Positions 1 to 6,219 of a DNA stretch of 8,582 nucleotides are shown here, one piece after another. The first letter of the stretch is position 1; every line of letters begins with the position of its first letter. The position numbers and the translations under genes were made by a program. The stretch comes from CAWJHE01 sp964614855 (GTDB lineage Bacteria; Chloroflexota; Anaerolineae; Anaerolineales; UBA4823). The notes beneath the pieces were generated by a model. It saw only the letters and a program-made list of their open reading frames with translations. It ran no database searches and was not told where the DNA came from. The DNA lies in NCBI GenBank assembly GCA_964614855.1, contig CAZTMX010000121.1, forward strand, positions 1 to 8,582. The letters run 5' to 3'.

Positions 1-560
1 TTGTGCAGCTTGCTCAGCTGGTTGAGGATTTCCAGCAGGAGGCGTTTGTATTCCTCGCGGTGGAAAAACACCCACTCTTGGAAGGTTTGATTTTGCTCGA
101 GAGAAATGTTGGAAAGAAAGTTTTGGCGGTATAACTCGACGGCTTCCTGCAAATCGTTGGTGCAGGCGGTACAGGTTTCCAGGTTTTTATGATTATGGGT
201 GTTGGCAGCCTTTAAGTGTGCTCTGAAGGCGTCGGTATCCAGCCAGTAGGAGGCGTTGCGGTTGAGCTGAATGGCTTCATCGCTGACCAGCAGCAAGGGT
301 TGGGGAGCGCTCTGGTCCTGAATAGCGTTGCGCACACCCAGCAAGGCCTGGCGCAGGTTGGCGCGGCTCATGCCTTCGGGGCGGTCGGGCCAGAGCATCT
401 CTGCCAGGGTTTCACGGTTGACCGGGCGTTTGGCTTCCAGCGCCAGGTACGCCAAGAGGGCGCGCTCTTTATCCGTGCGAAATTTGCGCGCGATGGACTG
501 GTTATCCAGGTTTACCTGGAAACCGCCCAGTAAGTAGATCGAAAGGCGAGCCGGTTTCAT
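1..560 (-). CDS. SARP/BTAD-family transcriptional regulator, N-terminal part (runs off left edge)
   Basis: Reading leftward from the ATG at 560-558 gives 186 open codons with no stop before the window edge. Residues about 1-100 form an OmpR-type winged-helix DNA-binding domain: they open with MKPARLSIYLLGGFQV, followed by the conserved DKERALLAYLALE and the helix around NRETLAEMLWPD and SRANLRQALLGVRNAI. The BTAD (bacterial transcriptional activator) helical domain begins near residue 104 (YWLDTDAFRAHL) and includes LYRQNFLS and FQEWVFFHREEYKRLLLEIL. The start is well fixed: an in-frame TAA lies 24 bases upstream and no other start codon intervenes, although the Shine-Dalgarno (AAAAGG) abuts the ATG and is poor. 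Residues 122-133 carry H-x-H-x5-C-x-x-C, a possible metal or redox site. Chloroflexota homologues often continue into an AAA/NB-ARC ATPase and TPRs, which cannot be seen here. The gene is divergent from all others and probably controls them from the shared intergenic region. Confidence 0.9.
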   Translation of the reverse strand, partial: MKPARLSIYLLGGFQVNLDNQSIARKFRTDKERALLAYLALEAKRPVNRETLAEMLWPDRPEGMSRANLRQALLGVRNAIQDQSAPQPLLLVSDEAIQLNRNASYWLDTDAFRAHLKAANTHNHKNLETCTACTNDLQEAVELYRQNFLSNISLEQNQTFQEWVFFHREEYKRLLLEILNQLSKLH

Positions 561-608
561 CCTTTTAGATACGGGTAAAGCTTAAAAATTGATAAGAGAA
601 AAATTGAA

Positions 609-671
609 TATCACGCAAAATTCACACCAAATTCACGCCCATTTTACGATGGTGTCACAATGGTATCACAC
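609..671 (+). promoter_or_regulatory. Putative SARP operator: six 11-bp-phased TCAC direct repeats
   Basis: The core TCAC occurs at 611, 622, 633, 655 and 666, and TTAC (one mismatch) at 644. All six starts are exactly 11 bp apart. With flanks the units read taTCACgc, atTCACac, atTCACgc, ttTTACga, tgTCACaa and taTCACac, giving a consensus near WWTCACRC. SARP activators (AfsR, ActII-ORF4, DnrI) are known to bind heptameric direct repeats with 11- or 22-bp spacing that overlap the -35 region, the last repeat lying about 8 bp before the -10. Here the last heptamer (665-671) is 8 bp from a -10-like AATAAT. The divergent SARP gene starts 49 bp to the left, so binding by that protein is the natural inference. 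The array could also act on the SARP gene itself: reading leftward there is a weak TTGCGT / TATCAA pair in its left half. Confidence 0.65.
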
Positions 672-679
672 TGCTGGAT

Positions 680-685
680 AATAAT
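680..685 (+). promoter_or_regulatory. Candidate -10 hexamer for the rightward transcription unit
   Basis: AATAAT at 680-685 matches TATAAT at 5 of 6 positions. An overlapping alternative, GATAAT at 677-682, is equally good. At the usual 17-bp distance there is no recognisable -35; that position is occupied by the last two TCAC repeats, as expected of a promoter that depends on a SARP activator. Transcription from here would give a leader of about 40 nt before the ATG at 731. Confidence 0.45.
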
Positions 686-718
686 AAACCTAAATCGGAA
701 GATTTGAAACTATTTATT

Positions 719-725
719 GGAAGGG
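719..725 (+). promoter_or_regulatory. Ribosome binding site that sets the start of the 72-aa protein
   Basis: GGAAGGG lies 5 nt before the ATG at 731. It favours that ATG over an in-frame TTG at 704, which lacks a Shine-Dalgarno and would sit only about a dozen bases from the predicted transcription start. Confidence 0.65.
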
Positions 726-730
726 CGACC

Positions 731-949
731 ATGAGAGAGACATCTGAGCATTACAAGTCATATCTGCTGCGCATCTGGAGGGACAACCTCGATGGTGAGT
801 GGCGTGCGTCGCTGCAAGATGTGGTCACCTGCGAAAGCCGGAATTTTCCAACCATTCTTTCATTGTTTGAGTTCCTGGCGCTTGAAACCAGGTCTCGACC
901 AACGACATTTAAGATCCACAATGGTGAGGTGTTTATGCAGCATACCTGA
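731..949 (+). CDS. Small conserved-type hypothetical protein (72 aa)
   Basis: The product begins MRETSEHYKSYLLRIWRDN and continues with GEWRASLQDVVTCESRNFPTILSLFEFLALET, then a short C-terminal extension (KIHNGEVFMQHT). It has no signal peptide or transmembrane segment and should be cytoplasmic. The pattern 'SYLLRxWR...WRASLxD...FxxLxxLFxFL' resembles short uncharacterised proteins that I recall from Chloroflexota, often near SARP-type regulators; no biochemical function is known to me. It is the first gene downstream of the repeat array and candidate promoter, which makes it the most direct candidate target of the divergent regulator. The 134-bp gap to the next gene shows no terminator, so read-through into the large secreted-protein gene is plausible. 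The call rests on the good RBS and family resemblance. An overlapping frame on the opposite strand (751-978) has neither. Confidence 0.7.
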   Translation: MRETSEHYKSYLLRIWRDNLDGEWRASLQDVVTCESRNFPTILSLFEFLALETRSRPTTFKIHNGEVFMQHT

Positions 950-1071
950 AAGAAAAGAAACAACTCCGAGTTCAGCAAGACATTATGTTTGTGTGCATTG
1001 GCTTACGCTGACTCTTAAGTGAATATGGGTTTGGGCGCGTAAGTCTGGTTGAATTAACAACAAAACTCGTT

Positions 1072-1077
1072 AGGAGG
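1072..1077 (+). promoter_or_regulatory. Strong Shine-Dalgarno for the 1154-aa protein
   Basis: AGGAGG with a 6-nt spacer to the ATG at 1084 is near ideal. It fixes the start and suggests high translation of the large secreted protein. Confidence 0.8.
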
Positions 1078-1083
1078 AAAATT

Positions 1084-4000
1084 ATGAAATTGAAGAGATT
1101 AGGAACGATCCTGGTATTCGTCCTGGTTGCGACATCGCTGGTCACCAGCCTGGTCGCGGCTGAGGACGGTCTGATTTTCCGGCGCAATGTCACCAAGACG
1201 CCGGAAGCAGAAACTTCTCAGGCTGCGCTGTATATGATGGACTTCTATGTCCCAGCACAGGCTGCCAACGGCTTAGTAGGGCCTGTGGATAATTATGTTT
1301 TGGATGATGAAGACGGAACGATCGCTTATGAGGCACGCGACTATGCCAAACCGCTGGTTGCGGTGTACAACGATGATATCGGCATCCATGCTGGCGATGA
1401 GATCGCTATGAGGCCAACACTCATTGACGGCGCAATGTCCTACGGCGCATTCGATGCCTTTGCGGCTGTTTCGCTGGATGACGGCACTACCTGGAAGACG
1501 ACCAACCTTTCCAATTCTAGCGATCTTTCATCGTTCACATTGAAGGATGGCGCGGCGTTCCCCGGTGATGTAAACCACGTAGTGGAGCAGGTTGCCGGCG
1601 ACCAGATTTTTGTCGCCTGGTCCAGCCGCTACTGCGCTGGCGGTAACCCGCTGTATAAGCTGTCTGGCGAAGATAATCTGGCAGAGAATGTAGATTATCT
1701 TACTGATCTGGAAGAAACCTACGGCAAAGATGCACTATACCTGTACGATCTGTTTGGTGTAAACGGCAACCAGGGATCAGTGGATTACACTGACGAGGGC
1801 TTCCCCGAAGTCGGTGAAACCCCCTATAACTGCATCTGGGCCGCACGCGGCAAGCTGCTACCCGGCGATGACCCAGCTACGGCTGAGACTGAAGCCACCT
1901 ATGTGATGTGGACTAAGGCTGAGCGCCTGACCTCCGGTACCCGCGATGCGAACCTGCCTGCAGTGGATTGTGTTATGGGCGCCGGCTGCATCCTGACCTG
2001 GCAAGAAGACCCCGAGGGCCTGCGCCCCGGTCAGGGTCTCGGCCCAGGTGAAGGCTGGTCTGGTGCAGTAGCGAATGCCCAGACGGATATCTGGTATTCG
2101 TATATCAGCTATGCTGACTTTGATCTTGTGTTTCCGGAGGAGGTAGCTGAAACAGAAGATGTACTTCCTGTTGGCGCCATCACGATGGCAGATTATGCAC
2201 TGCTCACCGATGCCACCACGCCGAAACCGTATGTGCCGATGGCTATTCCAACCCGGTTGACAGATAATGCGAAATGCAAGCCAGCGGCTACCGAGCTCAA
2301 TCCCAGCCCGCCGTACTGCTACATCGACTTTGACAGCATTGACGATATTGATCATACTAATGTCTCAACTCTGTTCGCTCTTGAGGCACCAGAGGCTGAT
2401 TCTGATTACTGCGCATCCACGGTTTCATGGGAAACTCCAGGTGGTGGCTCGCAGGATGTTTGTGTCACTGACGATGGTCGCGTGCTCAACGGGCGAGTGG
2501 CTTCTACCCGTGTCCGCCTGAACCTGAAAGGGTATACCCCAGAGGGTGCAACAGATATTGATAGCGATGGTGTGGTGGAAAAAAGCGCCTGGATCATCAT
2601 GGCGGCAGAAGAGACCAAGGCCCTGGGCGATATGCTGATTGATCCTTATGGGGCCCCCGCCGAAGATCCGCTCGATATCGGTAAGGATATGTGGTACTAC
2701 TCCTTCGATATGTTCGATCATGCTCTGGTGGACCAGGGTGGTATTCTCAACCAGCCGTCGACCTGCAGCCCGTGGACCGTGGGTGCAACCTATGAATGCA
2801 CCCCCTACGAGTTCTTCCCAGTGCAGATTGACCCGCTTAATGGTGGCGAGTTCTACCTGACCGAGATTGCCCGCCGTTTTTCCGTGACCACTAACTCGGT
2901 GGAAGCAGCAATGGCTTCTGAGAGTGGTCTCTCTGCCGCGCTGATCTTCAAACAGGGCATCATCAACCAGGGCGGTCCAGCGGATATCTTCCTGCGCCGC
3001 GTGGTCATCCCTGAAACCTTTGATCCTGCTGCGGACAATCCATACGCCTTCGAAAACATGGAATGCGATGATTGGAAATACACAGACGGCACCAATCCCA
3101 ACTACTTGAAGGGCATCTGCTTGGATCCGGCGATTAACCTCTCTGGTACCACGATCGTGGAATGCGACGGCGGGACAGGCAATGACACCTGTGCCGATAC
3201 CTTCCCGGTGGCAGATGACGGCAGCATTCCGGATGGCGGCGATTCATTCCCGAAGGTTCTGGAATGGCGGCAATGCTCGGATGGGACCGAGAGTTTTGAT
3301 GGCTGTGAGGATGACGGAGACCTGGACGACCAATCCTGGGAGAACCCCTTCGATGTTGCCAAGGGTCACCGCGGTTTCCTGGACGGCGACTTTGTGATGA
3401 TGATGTACGCCTGGGCGCCGAACTGGAAAGCAAACAGCGTGGGCAACGATCACTACAACCTGTATGTGCGCCGCTCTTTTGACGGCGGCTTGACTTGGAC
3501 CACGACGCCTGCTGCTCTGGGTGGGATTGGTACCGAGGCAACGGAAAACTACTGTGTGAGCACGTCCTCTGATACTTGTGAAGGCACTTTATTTACCTAT
3601 GGCGCCGGCGAATTTGAGCAGGGACGCAACGTATCGCAATTGATCGGTAATAAGGTCACCATCCTGGATCCACGCTACAGCCCCACGGGCGGTCTGAAGC
3701 TCTACCCGACCATCCGCACGGACTGGCTGGAAGCTCAGGATTTCTCGGGTTTCACACTGGATGATGCTCTGCCTTACGATGACGACCTGGCTCGCGATCC
3801 CTCCAAGTTCTTTATGATCTACGAGACCGGCGATAACACCACCGTAACCGAAGGTGAAGCCGTGCCGCTCGACCTGTTCTACAGCCGGGCGACCATCTAC
3901 GGGGATGTCTGGGAGCTGGATCCGGATTACTATGACGAAGAGACCGGCGAGCTTTTGGAATACCGCTGGAATTGGGCGGAGCACAGCAGAGACGATCTCT

Positions 4001-4548
4001 CGGGCGAAGCCAGCATGCTGGTGAACCCGGGCGGCACCTTCATGTACGCCGTGTGGAACCAGTGGAAGGAAGAGATCAAGGTCACAGTCGATGAATACGG
4101 CCTCGAGCATGAAGAGGAGATCGTCTATGACAGCGATATGTGGTTCCGCCGCTTCATGTACGTGCCCGATGATGACACGAATGTGCTATCCTACGCTCCG
4201 AAAGCCTGGATCATCTACGTCAACGACTATGCCTTTAGCTGGACCACCGATGACGCCATCGAGATCTACGGCACCGCAGTCGACTTCGATGATGACGAGA
4301 TCGTCGAATACGTCTGGACCTACTACGGGCCGGATGGAAAAGTGGAAGTCATTGGAGGAAACAGCAAGATGCTCCTGACCTCCGTAAAGAACCTGCCTGG
4401 CTGGGCGAAGACCCCCGGACAACCGGGTTGGGCGAAGTTCGGTTTCAAGGTCAAGGACTCTGACGGTCATTGGTCGAAAGAAGTCAAGGTGGAGGTTTTG
4501 CTTGCCGAAACCATCCGCAAAGTCTACAACCCAATGGTTCTCAAGTAA
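1084..4548 (+). CDS. Large secreted Asp-box/PKD-like surface protein (choice-of-anchor O-like?)
   Basis: The 1154-residue product starts with a Sec signal peptide (residues 1 to about 26: KLKR, a hydrophobic core, then LVAA before EDG). Two perfect Asp-box (BNR) motifs, S-x-D-x-G-x-T-W, lie at residues 130-137 (SLDDGTTW) and 798-805 (SFDGGLTW); they mark turns of sialidase-like beta-propeller blades. The middle is rich in Asp/Gly and in cysteines (for example around YCAGG, DCVMGAGC and CSDGTESFDGC), suggesting disulfides in an extracytoplasmic protein; there is no CXXCH. Residues about 1040-1148 look like a PKD/Ig-type beta-sandwich (DDAIEIYGTAVDFDDDEIVEYVWTYYG is its core, starting at 1056). 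The chain ends KVYNPMVLK, resembling the end of the 486-aa FG-GAP protein encoded downstream. No sialidase catalytic set was recognised, so enzyme activity should not be assumed. From memory the sequence resembles proteins labelled 'choice-of-anchor O', which I hold only tentatively. A terminator follows directly. Confidence 0.8.
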   Translation: MKLKRLGTILVFVLVATSLVTSLVAAEDGLIFRRNVTKTPEAETSQAALYMMDFYVPAQAANGLVGPVDNYVLDDEDGTIAYEARDYAKPLVAVYNDDIGIHAGDEIAMRPTLIDGAMSYGAFDAFAAVSLDDGTTWKTTNLSNSSDLSSFTLKDGAAFPGDVNHVVEQVAGDQIFVAWSSRYCAGGNPLYKLSGEDNLAENVDYLTDLEETYGKDALYLYDLFGVNGNQGSVDYTDEGFPEVGETPYNCIWAARGKLLPGDDPATAETEATYVMWTKAERLTSGTRDANLPAVDCVMGAGCILTWQEDPEGLRPGQGLGPGEGWSGAVANAQTDIWYSYISYADFDLVFPEEVAETEDVLPVGAITMADYALLTDATTPKPYVPMAIPTRLTDNAKCKPAATELNPSPPYCYIDFDSIDDIDHTNVSTLFALEAPEADSDYCASTVSWETPGGGSQDVCVTDDGRVLNGRVASTRVRLNLKGYTPEGATDIDSDGVVEKSAWIIMAAEETKALGDMLIDPYGAPAEDPLDIGKDMWYYSFDMFDHALVDQGGILNQPSTCSPWTVGATYECTPYEFFPVQIDPLNGGEFYLTEIARRFSVTTNSVEAAMASESGLSAALIFKQGIINQGGPADIFLRRVVIPETFDPAADNPYAFENMECDDWKYTDGTNPNYLKGICLDPAINLSGTTIVECDGGTGNDTCADTFPVADDGSIPDGGDSFPKVLEWRQCSDGTESFDGCEDDGDLDDQSWENPFDVAKGHRGFLDGDFVMMMYAWAPNWKANSVGNDHYNLYVRRSFDGGLTWTTTPAALGGIGTEATENYCVSTSSDTCEGTLFTYGAGEFEQGRNVSQLIGNKVTILDPRYSPTGGLKLYPTIRTDWLEAQDFSGFTLDDALPYDDDLARDPSKFFMIYETGDNTTVTEGEAVPLDLFYSRATIYGDVWELDPDYYDEETGELLEYRWNWAEHSRDDLSGEASMLVNPGGTFMYAVWNQWKEEIKVTVDEYGLEHEEEIVYDSDMWFRRFMYVPDDDTNVLSYAPKAWIIYVNDYAFSWTTDDAIEIYGTAVDFDDDEIVEYVWTYYGPDGKVEVIGGNSKMLLTSVKNLPGWAKTPGQPGWAKFGFKVKDSDGHWSKEVKVEVLLAETIRKVYNPMVLK

Positions 4549-4571
4549 GTTTTGATCTGCTAAGCTCTACC

Positions 4572-4608
4572 CTCCCACGCCGTCATACCGGCGGCGTGGG
4601 AGATTTTT
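4572..4608 (+). terminator. Rho-independent terminator after the 1154-aa protein gene
   Basis: A perfect 11-bp GC-rich stem (CTCCCACGCCG at 4572-4582 pairing with CGGCGTGGGAG at 4592-4602) with a 9-nt loop is followed by A and then five T. It begins 23 bp after the stop codon. It should separate the upstream unit from the FG-GAP and cytochrome genes, at least partly. Confidence 0.88.
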
Positions 4609-4643
4609 GAAAAATCTTGCTCGGGCGTGAAATTTAACAATAC

Positions 4644-4647
4644 AGGA
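4644..4647 (+). promoter_or_regulatory. RBS deciding the start of the FG-GAP protein
   Basis: AGGA is 6 nt before the ATG at 4654. An in-frame GTG at 4627 would add nine residues (VKFNNTGYL) before the positively charged MRFLKF that opens a normal signal peptide, and has no comparable Shine-Dalgarno. The ATG is therefore preferred. Confidence 0.65.
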
Positions 4648-4653
4648 TACTTA

Positions 4654-6114
4654 ATGCGTTTCTTGAAATTTATTCTCCTTTTAACAATGCTCTGCCTTCC
4701 GCTAAGCTCAGCGCAGGGCAGCCCGGCTGTCGAGCCCGGTTTGCCGCTCCTTTGGTCCTGGACCAGCGACGGCAGCGAAACTGGTTCCCAGCACGGCTCA
4801 GCGGTGGGTATCAACGGCGATCTGAACGGCGACGGGTATGACGACCTGTTTGTCGGAGCTGCAAAAGTGAGCGATATTGCAGGTGATGTTGATCGCGCCG
4901 GCGCAGTTTATGTGTACCAGGGGAGCAATTTGGGTCTATCTGCCGGTGCAAGCTGGACGGAGTTCGGACCGCAAAAGGGGAGCGATTTCGGCGGCACTGC
5001 TGCCTGGGCGGGTGATGTGGATGGCGACGGCTGTGATGATCTCATAGTCGGCGCACAACAGTACAGCGACACCGAAAACAAGCTCACCAACATGGGCGCA
5101 GCGTACCTGTATTACGGCGCACCAGCTGGACTAGGTCCGGATCCGGGCTGGAGCTATTTCGGCTACCAGCAAGACGCCAAGTTCGGTGCATCTGTCAACA
5201 GCGCTGGCGATGTCAACGGCGATGGGTACACTGATGTCATCGTGGGCGCAAGCGGCTATACCTACAATACGCTTTCCAATGTGGGTGCAGCGTACGTGTT
5301 TCACGGCTCTGCCTCAGGCCTGCATATGATCCCGGATTGGCTGGTATACGGCGAACGGGCCACTGCGGCTTTTGGCAGCGCAGTCGCCGGGATCGGCGAT
5401 ATCAACGGCGACGGCTATGATGATGTGGCGGTCGGCGCGCTGGGCTGGGATACACCTTCGCTGTCAAATGTAGGAACTGTATTCGTTTACCTGGGCTCAT
5501 CCAGCGGATTACAGCCGGTTTACAGCTGGAGCTATGAAGGCACCCTGGCTGAAGCTCGCCTGGGATCTTCTGTGGCAGGCGCCGGGGATGTTAATAACGA
5601 CGGTTACGCTGACCTGCTGGTTGGTGCACCACGCTTTTGGTACGACGCCTTGTATGAAGGCGCAGCGTTTCTCTTCCTGGGCGGCAATTCCGGTTTATCT
5701 CTGGTTCCGGATTGGAGCTACAGCGGCGGGCAGATGTCGTCGTATTTCGGGCACAGCCTGTCGGCAGCCGGCGATCTCAACCAGGACGGTTTTGATGATG
5801 TCGTCATCGGCGCTTACCAGTACACCGACACCAACCAACAAGAAGGCCGTACTTTTGTCTTCTACGGAGCAACGGGTGGTCTGTTAGGCTTCCCCACCTG
5901 GTGGGGCGATGGCGAAAAAGCGGAAGCCACCTTTGGCTTTGCGGTCTCTGGAGGCGGCAACCTGAATAACGACGAGTACCTGGATTTGGCGGTGGGAGCG
6001 CCTCTTTACCGCCTGGCAGAAAATAATGTCGGGCGCGGTTTTGTCTACTACGGCGTCCCAGAGGCAGCGGATATGTATTTGAAGTTTGTTTATTTGCCGT
6101 TATTGATGAAATAG
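4654..6114 (+). CDS. Secreted seven-bladed FG-GAP (integrin alpha-like) beta-propeller protein
   Basis: The 486-aa protein begins with a signal peptide (MRFLKFILLLTMLCLPLSSA, cleavage about residue 20-25). The rest is seven FG-GAP repeats spaced 62-65 residues apart. Each has a Phe/Leu/His-Gly opening, a Ca2+-binding loop of the type GDxNGDGYDDxxVGA, and an aromatic V/L-Y/F-x-G strand. The loops begin at residues 56, 121, 186, 249, 312, 374 and 436. Seven repeats make one complete propeller, as in integrin alpha chains, so this is probably a Ca2+-stabilised extracellular binding or adhesion domain rather than an enzyme. The last loop has drifted (GNLNNDEYLD: first Asp to Asn and the central Gly to Glu) and may bind Ca2+ poorly. 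The chain ends FVYLPLLMK, similar to KVYNPMVLK at the end of the upstream 1154-aa protein. It lies just after a terminator and 105 bp before the 12-heme cytochrome gene. Its ligand is unknown. Confidence 0.88.
   Translation: MRFLKFILLLTMLCLPLSSAQGSPAVEPGLPLLWSWTSDGSETGSQHGSAVGINGDLNGDGYDDLFVGAAKVSDIAGDVDRAGAVYVYQGSNLGLSAGASWTEFGPQKGSDFGGTAAWAGDVDGDGCDDLIVGAQQYSDTENKLTNMGAAYLYYGAPAGLGPDPGWSYFGYQQDAKFGASVNSAGDVNGDGYTDVIVGASGYTYNTLSNVGAAYVFHGSASGLHMIPDWLVYGERATAAFGSAVAGIGDINGDGYDDVAVGALGWDTPSLSNVGTVFVYLGSSSGLQPVYSWSYEGTLAEARLGSSVAGAGDVNNDGYADLLVGAPRFWYDALYEGAAFLFLGGNSGLSLVPDWSYSGGQMSSYFGHSLSAAGDLNQDGFDDVVIGAYQYTDTNQQEGRTFVFYGATGGLLGFPTWWGDGEKAEATFGFAVSGGGNLNNDEYLDLAVGAPLYRLAENNVGRGFVYYGVPEAADMYLKFVYLPLLMK
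4786..6005 (+). repeat. Seven tandem protein-level repeats (FG-GAP blades), period 186-195 bp
   Basis: The recurrent segment 'GGCGAT...AACGGCGACGG.TATGATGAT...GTCGGCGC' recurs with its first loop codon at 4819, 5014, 5209, 5398, 5587, 5773 and 5959. Spacings of 195, 195, 189, 189, 186 and 186 bp are all multiples of three. DNA identity between copies is moderate, as expected for an old domain repeat rather than a recent tandem duplication. Confidence 0.85.
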
Positions 6115-6219
6115 CCGCAAGGCTGGGAAAACAGGAATTATTTATAGTAGCATTATTGCATTTTTTGAAGGTTTAAAAGAACACAAAACCCTGACCAGGT
6201 TTGTAAGTGTGAGGAATAT

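Noticed and set aside
216..533. Plus-strand open frame of 105 codons
   Set aside because: It lies antisense to the SARP coding sequence, which has clear domain matches in the opposite direction.
650..671. CRP/FNR-type site suggested by the TCACA half-sites
   Set aside because: The required TGTGA-type partner arm at N6 spacing is absent. The TCAC units are direct, not inverted, repeats.
950..1083. Promoter for the 1154-aa gene in the 134-bp gap
   Set aside because: TTGGCT at 998 has no acceptable -10 at 16-18 bp, and no TCAC array recurs here. Nothing beyond the Shine-Dalgarno could be supported.
3589..4110. Minus-strand open frame of 173 codons inside the 1154-aa gene
   Set aside because: No RBS or recognisable motif, and fully contained in a well-supported gene on the other strand.
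4786..6005. CRISPR-like or VNTR repeat array
   Set aside because: The period is 186-195 bp, in frame, and fully explained by protein-level FG-GAP blades; no short identical repeats or spacers.
6113..6124. AGCC-GCAA-GGCT hairpin after the FG-GAP stop codon as a terminator
   Set aside because: The stem is only 4 bp and overlaps the stop codon with no T-tract following. Too weak to call.
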